Origin: Conoideocrella luteorostrata
Taxonomy: Eukaryota > Ascomycota > Sordariomycetes > Hypocreales > Clavicipitaceae
Direction: 5' to 3'
DNA: 27,500 nucleotides
Assembly: GCA_032433595.1 (NCBI GenBank)
Contig: JASWJB010000350.1
Span: forward strand, 1-27,500
In this document: positions 11,501 to 21,153 of the stretch, piece after piece
Position numbering within the stretch: position 1 is the stretch's first letter
Layout: each line of letters begins with the position of its first letter
The notes under the pieces: model-generated
The model's input: only the letters and a program-made list of their open reading frames with translations
Told to the model about the DNA's origin: nothing
The model's database searches: none
Program-made: the position numbers and the translations under genes

Positions 11501-11929
11501 GCCCTGAGTTAGCTCCGGAGGCCACCATCGCCCTGAATTCTCGCTGTACCGTTCTGCCAGCTCAGACACACCCACTACCGTATCCTTGGGTGCCTGTACC
11601 GCCGGCACCCAGCACTTTGTTGCGACTGCCTTGTCCAAGTGACGAAAGCCATTACCAGCCACCCGTGCCCAACCATACCCAAGCCGGCTGCACATTTTAA
11701 GGCAACACGATTCGCTGGGTGGGTTGACACTCGCTGCAGCTATTCGTTATCTGTTCTTGAACCCTCCTCTGCTTGGCTGTTCTTCGGTGTTGCTCAGGAC
11801 TCTCTTCTATTCGTCTACCCCACACACGCGCGTGTCATTGTCGCGGGATCCCTCACGGCTGTCATCCAACAGGCATCTATTAAACGGACGACTATTTCCA
11901 GAGAGCAGCTTCGCTCTAAGCTCAGCAAC
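8585..11929 (+). promoter_or_regulatory. Probable promoter and long leader of the HAP2-type gene
   Basis: No supportable coding region occurs in this 3.3 kb. Pyrimidine-rich stretches, several short upstream ATG frames and a (CT)9 tract at 10515–10532 are typical of a fungal promoter/leader. CCAAT cores lie at 8612–8616 (in CGGCCAATCA, +) and 9945–9949 (as ATTGG). The CCAAT complex is known to autoregulate hapB in Aspergillus nidulans, so these sites could be autoregulatory; that is inference. A strong donor GTATGT at 10118 and a GCTAAC branch point plus ACAG acceptor ending at 11306 would delimit a 1189-nt leader intron. Other donors (for example GTACCT near 10629) are possible. The transcription start cannot be fixed from sequence. 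Confidence 0.4.
10515..10532. repeat. (CT)9 dinucleotide tract
   Basis: Nine uninterrupted CT units lie in the presumed leader/promoter of the HAP2-type gene. Pyrimidine tracts are common near fungal transcription starts. No further role can be read. Confidence 0.8.
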
Positions 11930-12694
11930 ATGTATCAACCACAATATGGCGTGCCTCAACAGGGCATGCAGCAAGTCCCCTACGGTATGCCTGGTATCCA
12001 GGCCGCCGCAATGGCTGCTACCGCCGCAGCCTCCGGTTCGAACTACCCTTATATGCATTCAGACCCGAGCATGCCCCAAACTTCACCGCGACTTGGCGAT
12101 GGCTCAAAAAAAGACACGCGGCCATCACCGAGAATGAACAGCATGTCCCAAATGCCTCGGAGGATGAGCCAAGTCACAAGCCCGGGCATGCCTAATGCAC
12201 AAGGCATGATGAACCACAGCGCTGGACGATCAGGCGTCGCGCCTCCTCAGATGGCCCCTGGGCAAGCCATGCAACACCCTCAATCTCCCGAAATGCCTGC
12301 CAGCGGTGCGGAAGAGTCGCCATTGTATGTCAACGCGAAACAATTCCACCGCATCCTCAAGAGGAGAGTCGCCCGACAGCGTCTCGAGGAGCAATTACGA
12401 CTGACATCCAAGGGTCGAAAGCCATACCTTCATGAGTCACGGCACAATCATGCTATGCGCAGACCTCGTGGCCCCGGTGGTCGCTTTTTGACTGCCGAAG
12501 AGGTGGCCGCCATGGAGAGAGAGGCAAAGGGAGAGGACGGCGGAAAGCTTGACGGCGCAGACGACCCTGTTCATAAGATCATCGACCCTGTTGGTAGCAA
12601 ACGCAAGTCTGAAGTGGAATCCGGAGTGTCGAACAAAAAATCAAAAACGGACACACAAAGCTCAGAAGGAGATGGAAATGAGGACGATAGCTGA
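11930..12694 (+). CDS. hap2: CCAAT-binding complex subunit HAP2/HapB (NF-YA)
   Basis: This is a nuclear transcription factor subunit. Together with the histone-fold pair HAP3/HAP5 (NF-YB/NF-YC) it binds CCAAT boxes; in fungi the complex controls respiration, iron response and secondary metabolism. The 254-residue reading has a Met/Pro/Gln-rich N-terminus (1–128). The NF-YA core follows: the subunit-association helix begins YVNAKQFHRILKRR (133–146), then a linker, then the DNA-contact segment with KPYLHESRHNHAMRRPRGPG (164–183) and GGRF. The tail is acidic and Lys/Ser-rich, with KRK and NKKSK basic patches that could serve nuclear import. I chose the ATG at 11930. The frame stays open upstream to 11639, but that part looks like leader, not protein. 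A small upstream exon adding Gln/Pro-rich residues cannot be excluded, since many relatives are longer. The core domain call is certain. Confidence 0.95.
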   Translation: MYQPQYGVPQQGMQQVPYGMPGIQAAAMAATAAASGSNYPYMHSDPSMPQTSPRLGDGSKKDTRPSPRMNSMSQMPRRMSQVTSPGMPNAQGMMNHSAGRSGVAPPQMAPGQAMQHPQSPEMPASGAEESPLYVNAKQFHRILKRRVARQRLEEQLRLTSKGRKPYLHESRHNHAMRRPRGPGGRFLTAEEVAAMEREAKGEDGGKLDGADDPVHKIIDPVGSKRKSEVESGVSNKKSKTDTQSSEGDGNEDDS

Positions 12695-14676
12695 GATGTC
12701 TGATGCCCAATCGCAATACCAAAGCGTTGACAAGAGTAGCTTACCAACCTGTATATTCACGATGTCATGATGGCCGAAGCATCTGTGTCGCACCGGTCTC
12801 TTTTCCTATTCTTCCGTAATTTCGGTTTTTATTGAGCAGCTTCTTGCGCGGGAATAAGGTGTTTGGATTGGGCGGTAGACAGCGATGTCCGTGGAGAGGA
12901 ATCCCGGTTTGGGAATATTCGTTGTGCGACCCGCGTTACTGAGAGTCGAATGGAGATCTCGAGATGTCAACCAATTTTTTTTTTTTTTGCAAACGCTGGA
13001 TTTTTGTTCTTCCTAATACACATTCGGACTGGCAACAGCATACCGCTGCCCATCATACACATATGGGCGCAACACTAGGATTATTGGACTGGCAGAATGC
13101 ATGGACGATTCGAAACGATGGATACCCTTGTTCCCTGATTTTCTCTCTACCCCTGTTCACACTCTTTGTACTTTCCTCACTCTGTCTCCTCTTCTCTTTT
13201 ACCATATTGACCTTGTCTTTTACAACCGCTTTTTTTTTGGGAAGTTGACAATTTTCTTTCACATTGACATTACTTCTCCCAAGCCTACCTATTCTCATAT
13301 TGCCACTGGATTGGCGGTATACGAGCATCTGTATTATGGGTAGGAGAACCTGTACGCATGCCTGATATACTCCGTGGCGCGCCTTGTACATGGAACGGGT
13401 CGCAACTTAGGTGTCACAGGTGGAGGAAGGAAGCAAGCGAGACATCTTCACAGATACACAAGAAGAACGACAGCCTTGAACCAAAAAAAAACAAAAAAAA
13501 CAAAAAAAAGAGGTATAAAGCAAAGCATGGATGACCCGGGAAACAACAGAAAAAGCCGAAACAATCTGGAAAGAGAAAATAGTGTCTGGACACTCTCGAG
13601 GGGGCAGTCTCTCATTGGCGATGTGATGGATATAGATTCAACTAGGGTAGTCCGTCACCGGATAGTACCACTGATAACATTTGTCGCAAATTGATTCTTG
13701 GAATTGTTATTATCATGGCTGGTGCTATTTCATCGATGTCTAGAGATGGGTGTATGATGTAGTCGGGGGTGAAGTAATCATGTGCATGAATTCCAAGGTC
13801 TGCATGCATGGAGTGTGTCAGGTCACATGAATGATATACTAGCTAAATCACCACAACCAGGCAAGCTGTGCGAATGATGAAAGAGTCGAAAGGCTGGTAG
13901 CTTGCTATGTTGCTGGTTTGCTTCCGATGGCAAATGAGAAGCAGTTCTAGATCGATCAGGTTACTTGTGTGGGGTGAAGGCCTCCGGCTTGATTTTCCGT
14001 GGACGGCGTCGGCAGGCGCGGATGGGGAGCGGCAACATGGCCCAGATTCTGATTTCCGATTCCCGATTGAGTGCGGGGAACAGCCAACCGTGTGTTCGTT
14101 CGGTAGGGAGTACACAATGCCAAACTGCCATCGCAGAATAGAACAGATACGCATTGTTGGTTGGTTGGCAGATGGGTTTGTGGGAGATGGTTAGACCCAG
14201 TCTTACTCGGTAGCAGTTTCGCCAGCGCCACTTGCCGGTGCCAGCCAGTCTTACCAGTTCCGGTGCCTGCTGTCTGCGGAGTAGTTACGTTCCCCGCTGT
14301 ATTGTGCGGAGTGGGATCGGGGTGGTGGATTTTCCCGAGGTGCTACGCCAAGAGCCTCGGCTACTTGCAGGTCATGGTGTAGCGATCTCTGTTCTGTACT
14401 CCGTAAACAGTGCTGCTACTGCCGCTGCCGCTGCGCTGCTTCAACCCTACCTTGTCCATCCATCCGACGTCACACGAGCGGCAGTTCGCAGCAAGCCTCG
14501 TTTTCAACGCTTCCAGCTGCGGGTTTTCTGAGGCAGTTGGATCATCATTGGCAGCGCGTGAAGCGAAACAATCTATATTGCAATTTTGACGTCATTGTAG
14601 CAAAGCCAACGTCTTGCTTTCTTTTGTTTTACTTAGCAAATTTGACACTTCGCTGAGGCATAGGAATACAGCAAAC
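12695..14676. other. Intergenic spacer after HAP2
   Basis: I can support no gene in this 2 kb. It contains homopolymer-rich stretches: a T run near 12975–12986, and A-rich tracts broken by single C near 13482–13508. One imperfect (TACTCCGTG, 13368–13376) and one exact (14397–14405) copy of the dispersed motif also occur. The right part should contain the kinase promoter. A 95-codon open stretch at 13907–14194 lacks motifs and splice support. Confidence 0.5.
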
Positions 14677-15988
14677 ATGGCAGGGCCGATTCGCCAGCCT
14701 ATTGATGAGGCAGCATTTAGCAAATTCCTCGGCGAGAATGTGCCCGAGATCAAGTTGCCGATCGATTTGAAGCAGGTACGCTATGGCCCTATCTTCCGCA
14801 GACGCGGCCTATTTGTACTCTCGACAGCTTTCCCCTCCTCTGCCATCCATGTAGGGAGAAGAATAGGAGCTAACGTCAAATTTCAACAGTTCGGCTTTGG
14901 TCAATCCAACCCGACGTACCAAATCATAGCCGCCGATTCGAAAAAATACGTGATGCGCAAGAAACCCCCGGGCAAACTTGTTTCTAAAACCGCCCACAAA
15001 GTCGAGCGCGAGTATCGTGTGCTGCACGCTCTTGAAAATACCGATGTACCTGTCCCCAAAACATACTGTCTCTGCGAAGACGATTCCATCATCGGCACGC
15101 CCTTCTATATCATGGAGTTCCTGGATGGGCGCATCATTGAGGAGTTCTCCCTTCCCGACGTGACGCCAGAAGAGCGGACAGCCATGTGGCGCGCTGCCGT
15201 GGAGACCCTTGCGCGTTTCCATGCCGTCGATTATAAAAAAGTTGGGCTGGAGAGGTTCGGAAAGCCCAATGGGTTTTATAAGAGACAGATTCAGACGTGG
15301 AGCACGATTTGTATGGCGCAAGAGGCGATTGAGGACGTTGAGACGGGAGAAAAGGTTGGTAGGCTGCCGCACTATGAGGAGACAGTAGGGTTCTTCATGA
15401 ATGAGAAGGGCCAGCCGAAGGACCGGACGACGTTGGTTCATGGGGATTTCAAGATTGATAATCTGGTATTTCATAAGACGGAGCCTAGGGTGATTGGTAT
15501 CTTGGAGTAAGTGCGCATTTGTCATCCGTCCTTTTTGTTCTCTCCCATGTTCTTTTGTCATTGCTCAAAATAGGGAATATCTGTTGCTAACAAGCTGATG
15601 AAATAGCTGGGAAATGTCCACAGTTGGCCACCCGCTCTCAGACGTATGCAACCTGCTCATGATATACTACACATCCAGATACTCTTTTCATTCCCCTGGA
15701 TCAGGCAAGGGTTTTGTACCTGGCGAAACGCCTGGTCTGCCTTCGGAACAACAGCTTCTAGCTTGGTACACCAATGTCTCGGGATATGATCCGCAGCCGG
15801 ATATAGGCTGGGGTATGGCATTCAATATTTTCAAGCTGGCAGCCGTGTGCCAAGGCATCGCGGCGAGGTACGCGCGGAGACAGGCGAGCAGTGAGAAGGC
15901 GAAGCAGCATGCCGTTGCGAGGGTGCCGTTGGCGCAGTTTGCATGGGGATTGGCGCAGGAGGCGGATGAGACGTCGGCGAAATTGTAG
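14677..15988 (+). CDS. Aminoglycoside-phosphotransferase-fold kinase, ACAD10/ACAD11 N-domain type
   Basis: Three exons, 14677–14775, 14890–15506 and 15607–15988, encode 365 residues. The introns are GTACGC…ACAG and GTAAGT…ATAG with CTAAC-like branch points. The 114-nt first intron keeps the frame open, so it is easily mistaken for coding. The start of exon 2 carries the nucleotide-loop-like [10 protein letters not shown]. The catalytic loop HGDFKIDN is at 217–224, and ILDWE (D239) supplies the metal-binding Asp of the APH/choline-kinase fold. Segments such as [17 protein letters not shown] and GTPFYIMEF match the kinase domain of ACAD10/11. In animals those proteins phosphorylate 4-hydroxyacyl-CoAs on the way to beta-oxidation. 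Here there is no dehydrogenase domain, so a partner acyl-CoA dehydrogenase would have to be encoded elsewhere. The substrate is inferred from the family. Location is probably mitochondrial or peroxisomal, but I see no clear targeting signal. Confidence 0.9.
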
Positions 15989-16771
15989 TATGTACTCCGT
16001 ATATAAGATGTATATTCAAAGCTGTGAATTGTAATAACCTGTCGAAATCGAATTTGGAGTTGAGATGGAAGAGGGTGGCCGGTGTGAACGGTAAGCGTAG
16101 GTTGTAGAAACTAACACAAGCAGCTTCGTGCGAAGCAGTAAATGCCTTGATGTCCACGCATGCAAACTATTTGCATCTGCTGCACTAAGTGAATTAATAA
16201 AAAGCATTGCTTGAAGTCTGATGGTCAAGGGCCAAACCGTCATGCATGATGCCAGCCGTCGTAAATGGATCGATCCCGCCTGCAGCATCCAACCGGGAGT
16301 GCCATAGGGATAGTATAGGTGGGTCGTGGGTATCTCGTTACAGAACCGCTACGGAATGTGAACCGGGCATTGTTAGCTCTGTGCAAGCCGGTGCCGTCAG
16401 TGCACATAGCACTAGTTTAGTGGCCGACCCCAACTGTCAATCCAATGAATGCCCTTCCGCCTTGTCAAAGGAAAAAAAAAAAAACCAGAAATGCTTGGCC
16501 ACCATTATGGCACCGACGCCGATATCGACATTGACACTGCTTTTCCATTTACGTCACTCTTACTTCAACTTGAAGCATTTCCTACAATCCCGCGACTCTT
16601 CACTCTTCACCCTTCACCCTTCACCTTTTTTCCCTTTTTTTCTTCTTTTCTTTCTTTTCTTTCTATTTCTAACTTTTACGAATTGTATTTTTGCGCAAAT
16701 TTATTGTTACACATACTCGTGCACGCCTTCAAACGCAAGTACGCAAGTACGCACGGCGGCGTGAAGGTCCG
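15989..16771. other. Intergenic: kinase 3' end and YVC1 promoter
   Basis: The motif TACTCCGTA (15993–16001) begins five bases after the kinase stop. The right part is strongly pyrimidine-rich (about 16560–16680, long C/T and T runs), as expected of a fungal promoter/leader for the channel gene. The channel frame stays open upstream to 16691, but that part looks like leader. I see no separate gene. Confidence 0.5.
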
Positions 16772-19180
16772 ATGGCGGCCAACACCAGGCGGCGCATCAC
16801 CTTGCCGCCGACACCTTCAGATGAGCACCGCCCTCTCCTCAGCAGGCTGTACTCGGACTACCATGGCACCGCCGGTGAGACGGGGGACCAGGTGTACAGC
16901 TGCATGACGAATCCACACAGTCACCTCCCAGTGTACACCAACATCCATCGCATACGGCGCGACATTACCAGCGTCGTAGAGGACTATTTGAGCTTGGAGC
17001 AGTTGCGGGATGTTAGAATCAATGTGACGGTGATAAGGCCGCTGGTGGATAAGCTTTACGAGTTGGAGGATATTTCCATCGTCTACTGCTTGTTGGTCAA
17101 CCGCGCTCAATTCCTCCTCGAGGAGTCCTACTCGAGCACCAGACACAATGTCAACTGGACACGCGCCACGCTGTGCGAACTCATCGCCACGCGCATCCTG
17201 CGGCGCTTTGGCGAGGACCACGAGGGCGCAGACGGTTTGCTGCTTCTTTCTCACATCCTCGTTGCTGGCTTTGAACCCTTTCAGAACGCCCCAGACCACA
17301 TTCGAGAGGAGGCTGAGGCCAAGACGTCGTGGACTTTTCACCGCACATTGCCGTGCCTCGAAGTGGCCATTCTCACTGAGAGCAAGCACTTCCTCAGCTC
17401 GAGTACTTGCCATCACGTCGTATCGGCCATCTACGAGGGTCGCATCATTTACACCCCCTCAACATTCTGGGATATCATCCCAGATCATTACAAGTTGAAA
17501 CCGATATCGTTATATGATCCGAGGGAGTCACCGCTCCTCAACCAGTATCGGTTGATTGTTCCGAGGAATCGTAATATCTTGGAGCAGGTTCAGTTTGCTT
17601 TTCTTTTGACACTTTATATTGGTGTTATGCTTGTTAGGGAAGAGGGGAAGCTTACGGTGCTGGAAGCGGCTTTTGCCGTCTATGCTTTTGGATGGGGCTT
17701 GGATCAGTTTGCTACAATCTTGGCTCACGGATGGTAAGTTTCCCCGTCCTCTCTTGCGGCTACAAGAGGCCGAAAATTGTTTCGAGAGAGTATCATAGTT
17801 GAAGGGAAGAGCTGCTGACTCGATGAATTATTTCACTATAGGGGTGTGTATACGCAAAATTTGTGGTCGTTCTTGGACGTTGCCTTTGTGTGCATCTACT
17901 CGATATACTTGGTCCTTAGGATCCATGGCTTTCGCCTTGGTCTTGATCGCCCCGGAGAACAGGCGTTTGATGTGCTGGCACTGGCCGCTCCAGTGCTGAT
18001 TCCTCGGGTAGCATTTACCTTGCTATCGGATAATCTTATTTTCCTGTGCCTGAGATCCATGATGGTCGATTTCTTCTTTCTCACTGCATTGTCGGTATGG
18101 TGCTTTTTAGGCTTCTTGCTGGCCCTGCTATGGCTGGGAGAGGGAGCCCATCCAATTTTGTGAGCTTAACTGGAGCAATATGCGGGACGCTGATAGCTAA
18201 CCACGTACAGGACAATATCAAAGTGGATGATCTATATCTGGTTTGGGCTGGATGGTACTGGCATTCAGCGCTCGGTTCGTAAAAACCTTTCGTTTCCACA
18301 ACATTTTTTTTTTTTTTGGTGACTGACTCTAGAACAGACTGAATTTCACTGGCTGCTTGGGCCAAGTCTTATGGTGGCATTCGCCTTCCTCGGAAATACT
18401 CTCTTTCTGACGATCCTTGTCTCTATGCTCTCGAACACATTCAGCAACATCTCCGCAAACGCCACATCAGAAATCCAATTCCGACGAGCCGTATTGACAC
18501 TCGAAGGAGTCAAGGCTGACGCTGTATTCGCCTACCAACCCCCGTTCAACTTGTTAGCGGTCTTCTTTCTATTGCCACTGAAGTTTGTCGTCAGCCCACG
18601 CTGGTTCCATAAAATCCACGTTGCCACCGTTCGCCTTGTTAATCTACCACTACTGCTGTTGATAGCCGTGGCTGAGAGGAGATTGCTATGGCCCTCTAAA
18701 GCAGTCAGCCAGACTACATACCCGCGAGCAAGGAAGTGGTTTTGGCAGAAATGGCAGCTCTCCGCTCACCGCTATCTCCGTGCTGTTTTCCAAGTACCGC
18801 CCCCAGAAGGCGTGCATCGCGACATCGCCGTAGACGATCATTTGACGCACCACCTCATCCGGCGCCAGTTTACGAGGCAGACCACAGCCGAGGGACCAGT
18901 GCCGCAGTTACGCAAAGCATCACGTAGGGACTCGATGTTTCCGCACAAGATGAGAGGATCCTTTGATGAGGATGCGAGTAGTGCGGAAGCCATGGCCAGC
19001 AAAATGCAGGCCATGGAAAAGTCGATGCAGAGGATGGAGCTTTTACTTTCTAAACTGGTGTCTGTGGAGGATGAGGCGATTGTCGATGGGTCAGAGGATG
19101 GATTAGACGAGAGTGGCACGTTGAGAGAGTCAATGGCGGGGATTACAGCTGAATCGACATTTGTCGGCCAGGGAGATTAG
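16772..19180 (+). CDS. yvc1: Vacuolar TRP-type cation channel YVC1/TRPY
   Basis: Four exons (16772–17733, 17842–18159, 18211–18274, 18338–19180) encode 728 residues. The three introns are 108, 51 and 63 nt with GT–AG ends. The family releases Ca2+ from the vacuole to the cytosol in response to stretch, osmotic shock and cytosolic Ca2+. A long cytosolic N-domain (1–270) is followed by hydrophobic segments at about 273–288, 296–317, 329–348, 363–383 and 397–418. The pore loop with FGLDGTG (438–444) comes next, and the last membrane helix is near 459–480 (FAFLGNTLFLTILVSML). The C-terminal tail has a basic region, a short coiled coil with repeated Met/Glu (about 670–700) and an acidic end, where regulatory Ca2+ or lipid binding is known in the family. 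I chose ATG 16772 because it precedes the conserved start. An upstream in-frame ATG at 16691 would add 27 basic residues that look like leader. Confidence 0.93.
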
Positions 19181-19187
19181 GAGCTGT

Positions 19188-19223
19188 GCCGTTGCCGTTG
19201 CCGTTGCCGTTGCCGATGCCGTT
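19188..19223. repeat. Hexamer tandem repeat (GCCGTT), six units
   Basis: Six GCCGTT-type units (the fifth is GCCGAT) begin seven bases after the YVC1 stop codon, so they lie in its 3' untranslated region. The array is expected to vary in length between strains. No function is apparent. Confidence 0.9.
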
Positions 19224-19488
19224 GTTGGTTTATCACACAGCGACGCGTTTGTGGTTGATTTTGATTCACTGCTGTTGTATTGTGCATGCATGGCTGATGT
19301 AGAAGTGACGGCCGGGTGAATGCCTGCTCACTTGGCCGTGTAAACAGCAGCAACCGGCTCACTTGCCAAAACATTCTTCTAATATATGCTTTGAACAGTA
19401 AAAAGTACGACACGGAATCCAACGCACCATTAAGTTACTTTTTTAGAAACAAACCGACCAACCGAAAAGTCTTCTCCCATCACGATAA

Positions 19489-19824
19489 ATGTGCCAAGTA
19501 ACTTACTTCCACCACCAGGATTGCCGTCACACATGGGCCGTCATCAGCCAGCCCTGCGCTCCCATGGCGGGCTTTTCAAACTGCCCCTCCTTTTTCACCA
19601 GTGACGCCATCACCAAGCCCACGCCGAGGTTGTACAAGACACGCACAAGGGCATGTCCGCGATGCGTCGAACTCCAGGGCGGCGCAGGCTACGACAGGAA
19701 CCTGGTGCGAGTTGTGGAGAGGATGGGCTGGGGGATCAAGATTGGGCGAGGGCCGGACGAGGATGACTTTGGGGTGGATATGAGAGTCACGGCGGGGGGT
19801 ACGTGCTGTTGCGTTGTTATGTGA
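19489..19824 (+). CDS. Small Cys-rich protein with C-terminal CaaX box
   Basis: This intronless reading of 111 residues shows strong fungal codon preference (third positions mostly C or G). I do not recognise a named family. The N-terminal half has Cys and His spaced as in small zinc-binding proteins: C2, H8/H9, C12, H14, C23, C32, then CPRC at 56–59. The middle (GYDRNLVRVVERMGWGIK) is basic and amphipathic. The protein ends TCCCVVM: C108-V-V-M is a CaaX prenylation box, with Met favouring farnesyl transfer, and the two preceding Cys are possible palmitoylation sites. This suggests a membrane-anchored, zinc-stabilised small protein. Function is unknown, and the prenylation is inferred from the motif alone. 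It lies about 0.3 kb after the channel gene on the same strand, with no sign of shared transcription. Confidence 0.7.
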   Translation: MCQVTYFHHQDCRHTWAVISQPCAPMAGFSNCPSFFTSDAITKPTPRLYKTRTRACPRCVELQGGAGYDRNLVRVVERMGWGIKIGRGPDEDDFGVDMRVTAGGTCCCVVM

Positions 19825-20310
19825 GGAACATTTCGAGTTCTCGAATTCAAAGCGCTGTCGATTTGTACTCTTATATACTATGGGAGTACTCCGTACAATA
19901 TATTTTGTTGGACGGAGCGGAGGATAGGAAGTGCGGAGCGGTTCAACCGTTCGTTCCCTTGTTGGTGGTGAGGGAGGAGGGAACCCGCTTTGTCTTTGCC
20001 CCGCCAGGCCGACGACAGTTTTTCAGGGTCCATTACAACTACAGACTGCTGGCAGACCACTTACACTTACATAGATGCAACTCTGCTGCTTGAAATATAA
20101 CACATAACTGCCGCAGCTCATTCTCAAAAAAATTATTTCAGCATCTCGCGATTCATTTTCTTACCCCCTCCCCCTCCCTTTACCCCTCCGCCCCTTTCTT
20201 CACCCTGCTATCCACCACTTCACCCCGTTGCCATATCTTATAAGGCTTTGCGGAACCAGGTGTCTAAACCAAAGAACAAAAGAGAAAAACAAGAAAGAAA
20301 GGAAAAAACC
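19825..20310. other. Intergenic spacer and MTQ2 promoter
   Basis: I see no gene. An exact motif copy lies at 19887–19895 (11-mer 19886–19896). The part from about 20155 is C/T-rich, then purine-rich just before the methyltransferase ATG, as in a compact fungal promoter/leader. Confidence 0.5.
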
Positions 20311-21153
20311 ATGCTCCCAACCCCAGATACATCCCACGTACCGTACCAACGGGTCTACGAACCCGCCGAAGATTCCTTTCTCCTCCTGGACACGCTCTCA
20401 TCCGCCCCGGAAAAGGCTTTCCTGCAAACCTCCTTCCCGCCAACCTCGCCGCCACCTCTGGTCCTTGAAATCGGCACGGGATCCGGCGTCGTTCTCGCGT
20501 TCCTGCACGCCCACGCGTCCACCATCTTCGGCAGCCGCCAGATTCTCACGGCAGGCGTGGACATGAACGTCTTTGCGTGCCGGTCCACGGTGCGCACCGT
20601 CCAGAAAGCAGGGGCGGACAACCCCGACACGCACGGCATGTACCTCGGCGCCTGGACGGGGGATCTCGCCTCCCCCTGGCGAGACAACACTGTGGACGTG
20701 CTGGTGTTTAACCCGCCGTATGTGCCCACGCCGGACATGCCTGTTCGGCCGGAGTCGTTCGACGAGCAGGACCAGGAGCGGGAGCGGGAGCCGGATCGGG
20801 AGACGAGCTGGGACGACGACTCGTATCTGCTGAGCTTGTCGTACGCGGGGGGCCGGGACGGCATGGAGACCACGGAGAGGCTGGTCGGGCAGTTGCCGAG
20901 GATTCTGGCCCCCAGAGGGTGCGCCTATGTGCTGTTGTGTGCGCAGAACAAGCCGGACGAGGTGAGGCGCAGGATAGGCGCGTGGGGGACGGAGTGGAGG
21001 GCGGAGATGGTGGCCTCGAGTGGCAAGACGGCGGGGTGGGAGAAGTTGCAGGTTGTGAGGATATGGAGAGACTATAGGGATGGGGATGGGGATGTGCCGG
21101 TTGGGGATGGGCCGGTTGGGGATGGGCCGGTTGGGGAAGGAGGTCGTGAGTAG
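20311..21153 (+). CDS. mtq2: eRF1 glutamine N5-methyltransferase catalytic subunit (MTQ2/HEMK2 type)
   Basis: This intronless gene encodes 280 residues. The family methylates the Gln of the GGQ motif in release factor eRF1 using S-adenosylmethionine, and works as a heterodimer with TRM112. It acts in translation termination, and HEMK2 homologues have also been tested on other substrates. Visible motifs are YEPAEDSFLLLD (16–27, the family's N-terminal signature), the AdoMet-binding EIGTGSG (53–59), acidic D84, and the catalytic NPPY (124–127) that contacts the substrate amide. Between NPPYVPT and the GGRDGMETT segment there is an acidic/Arg-rich insertion (about 139–160) of low complexity. The last 20 residues are a tandem VGDGP-like tail encoded by a 15-nt DNA repeat and are probably dispensable. 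ATG 20311 is the first ATG of the frame, with an A-rich leader. Upstream in-frame codons are non-ATG. Confidence 0.93.
   Translation: MLPTPDTSHVPYQRVYEPAEDSFLLLDTLSSAPEKAFLQTSFPPTSPPPLVLEIGTGSGVVLAFLHAHASTIFGSRQILTAGVDMNVFACRSTVRTVQKAGADNPDTHGMYLGAWTGDLASPWRDNTVDVLVFNPPYVPTPDMPVRPESFDEQDQEREREPDRETSWDDDSYLLSLSYAGGRDGMETTERLVGQLPRILAPRGCAYVLLCAQNKPDEVRRRIGAWGTEWRAEMVASSGKTAGWEKLQVVRIWRDYRDGDGDVPVGDGPVGDGPVGEGGRE
21096..21140. repeat. 15-bp tandem repeat, three copies, inside the MTQ2 3' end
   Basis: Three copies of GCCGGTTGGGGATGG (the last ends GAAGG) encode the repeated VGDGP tail of the methyltransferase. The unit is a multiple of three, so copy-number change alters only tail length. Confidence 0.9.

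Noticed and set aside
11639..11929. Upstream in-frame extension of the HAP2 reading
   Set aside because: The 97 codons show no Gln/Pro-rich NF-YA N-terminal character and look like untranslated leader. The ATG at 11930 begins typical HAP2 sequence.
13907..14194. 95-codon plus-strand open stretch
   Set aside because: No recognisable domain, mediocre codon usage and no splice structure. Treated as spacer.
14809..15561. 250-codon minus-strand open stretch
   Set aside because: Antisense shadow of the kinase gene, whose plus-strand motifs are unmistakable.
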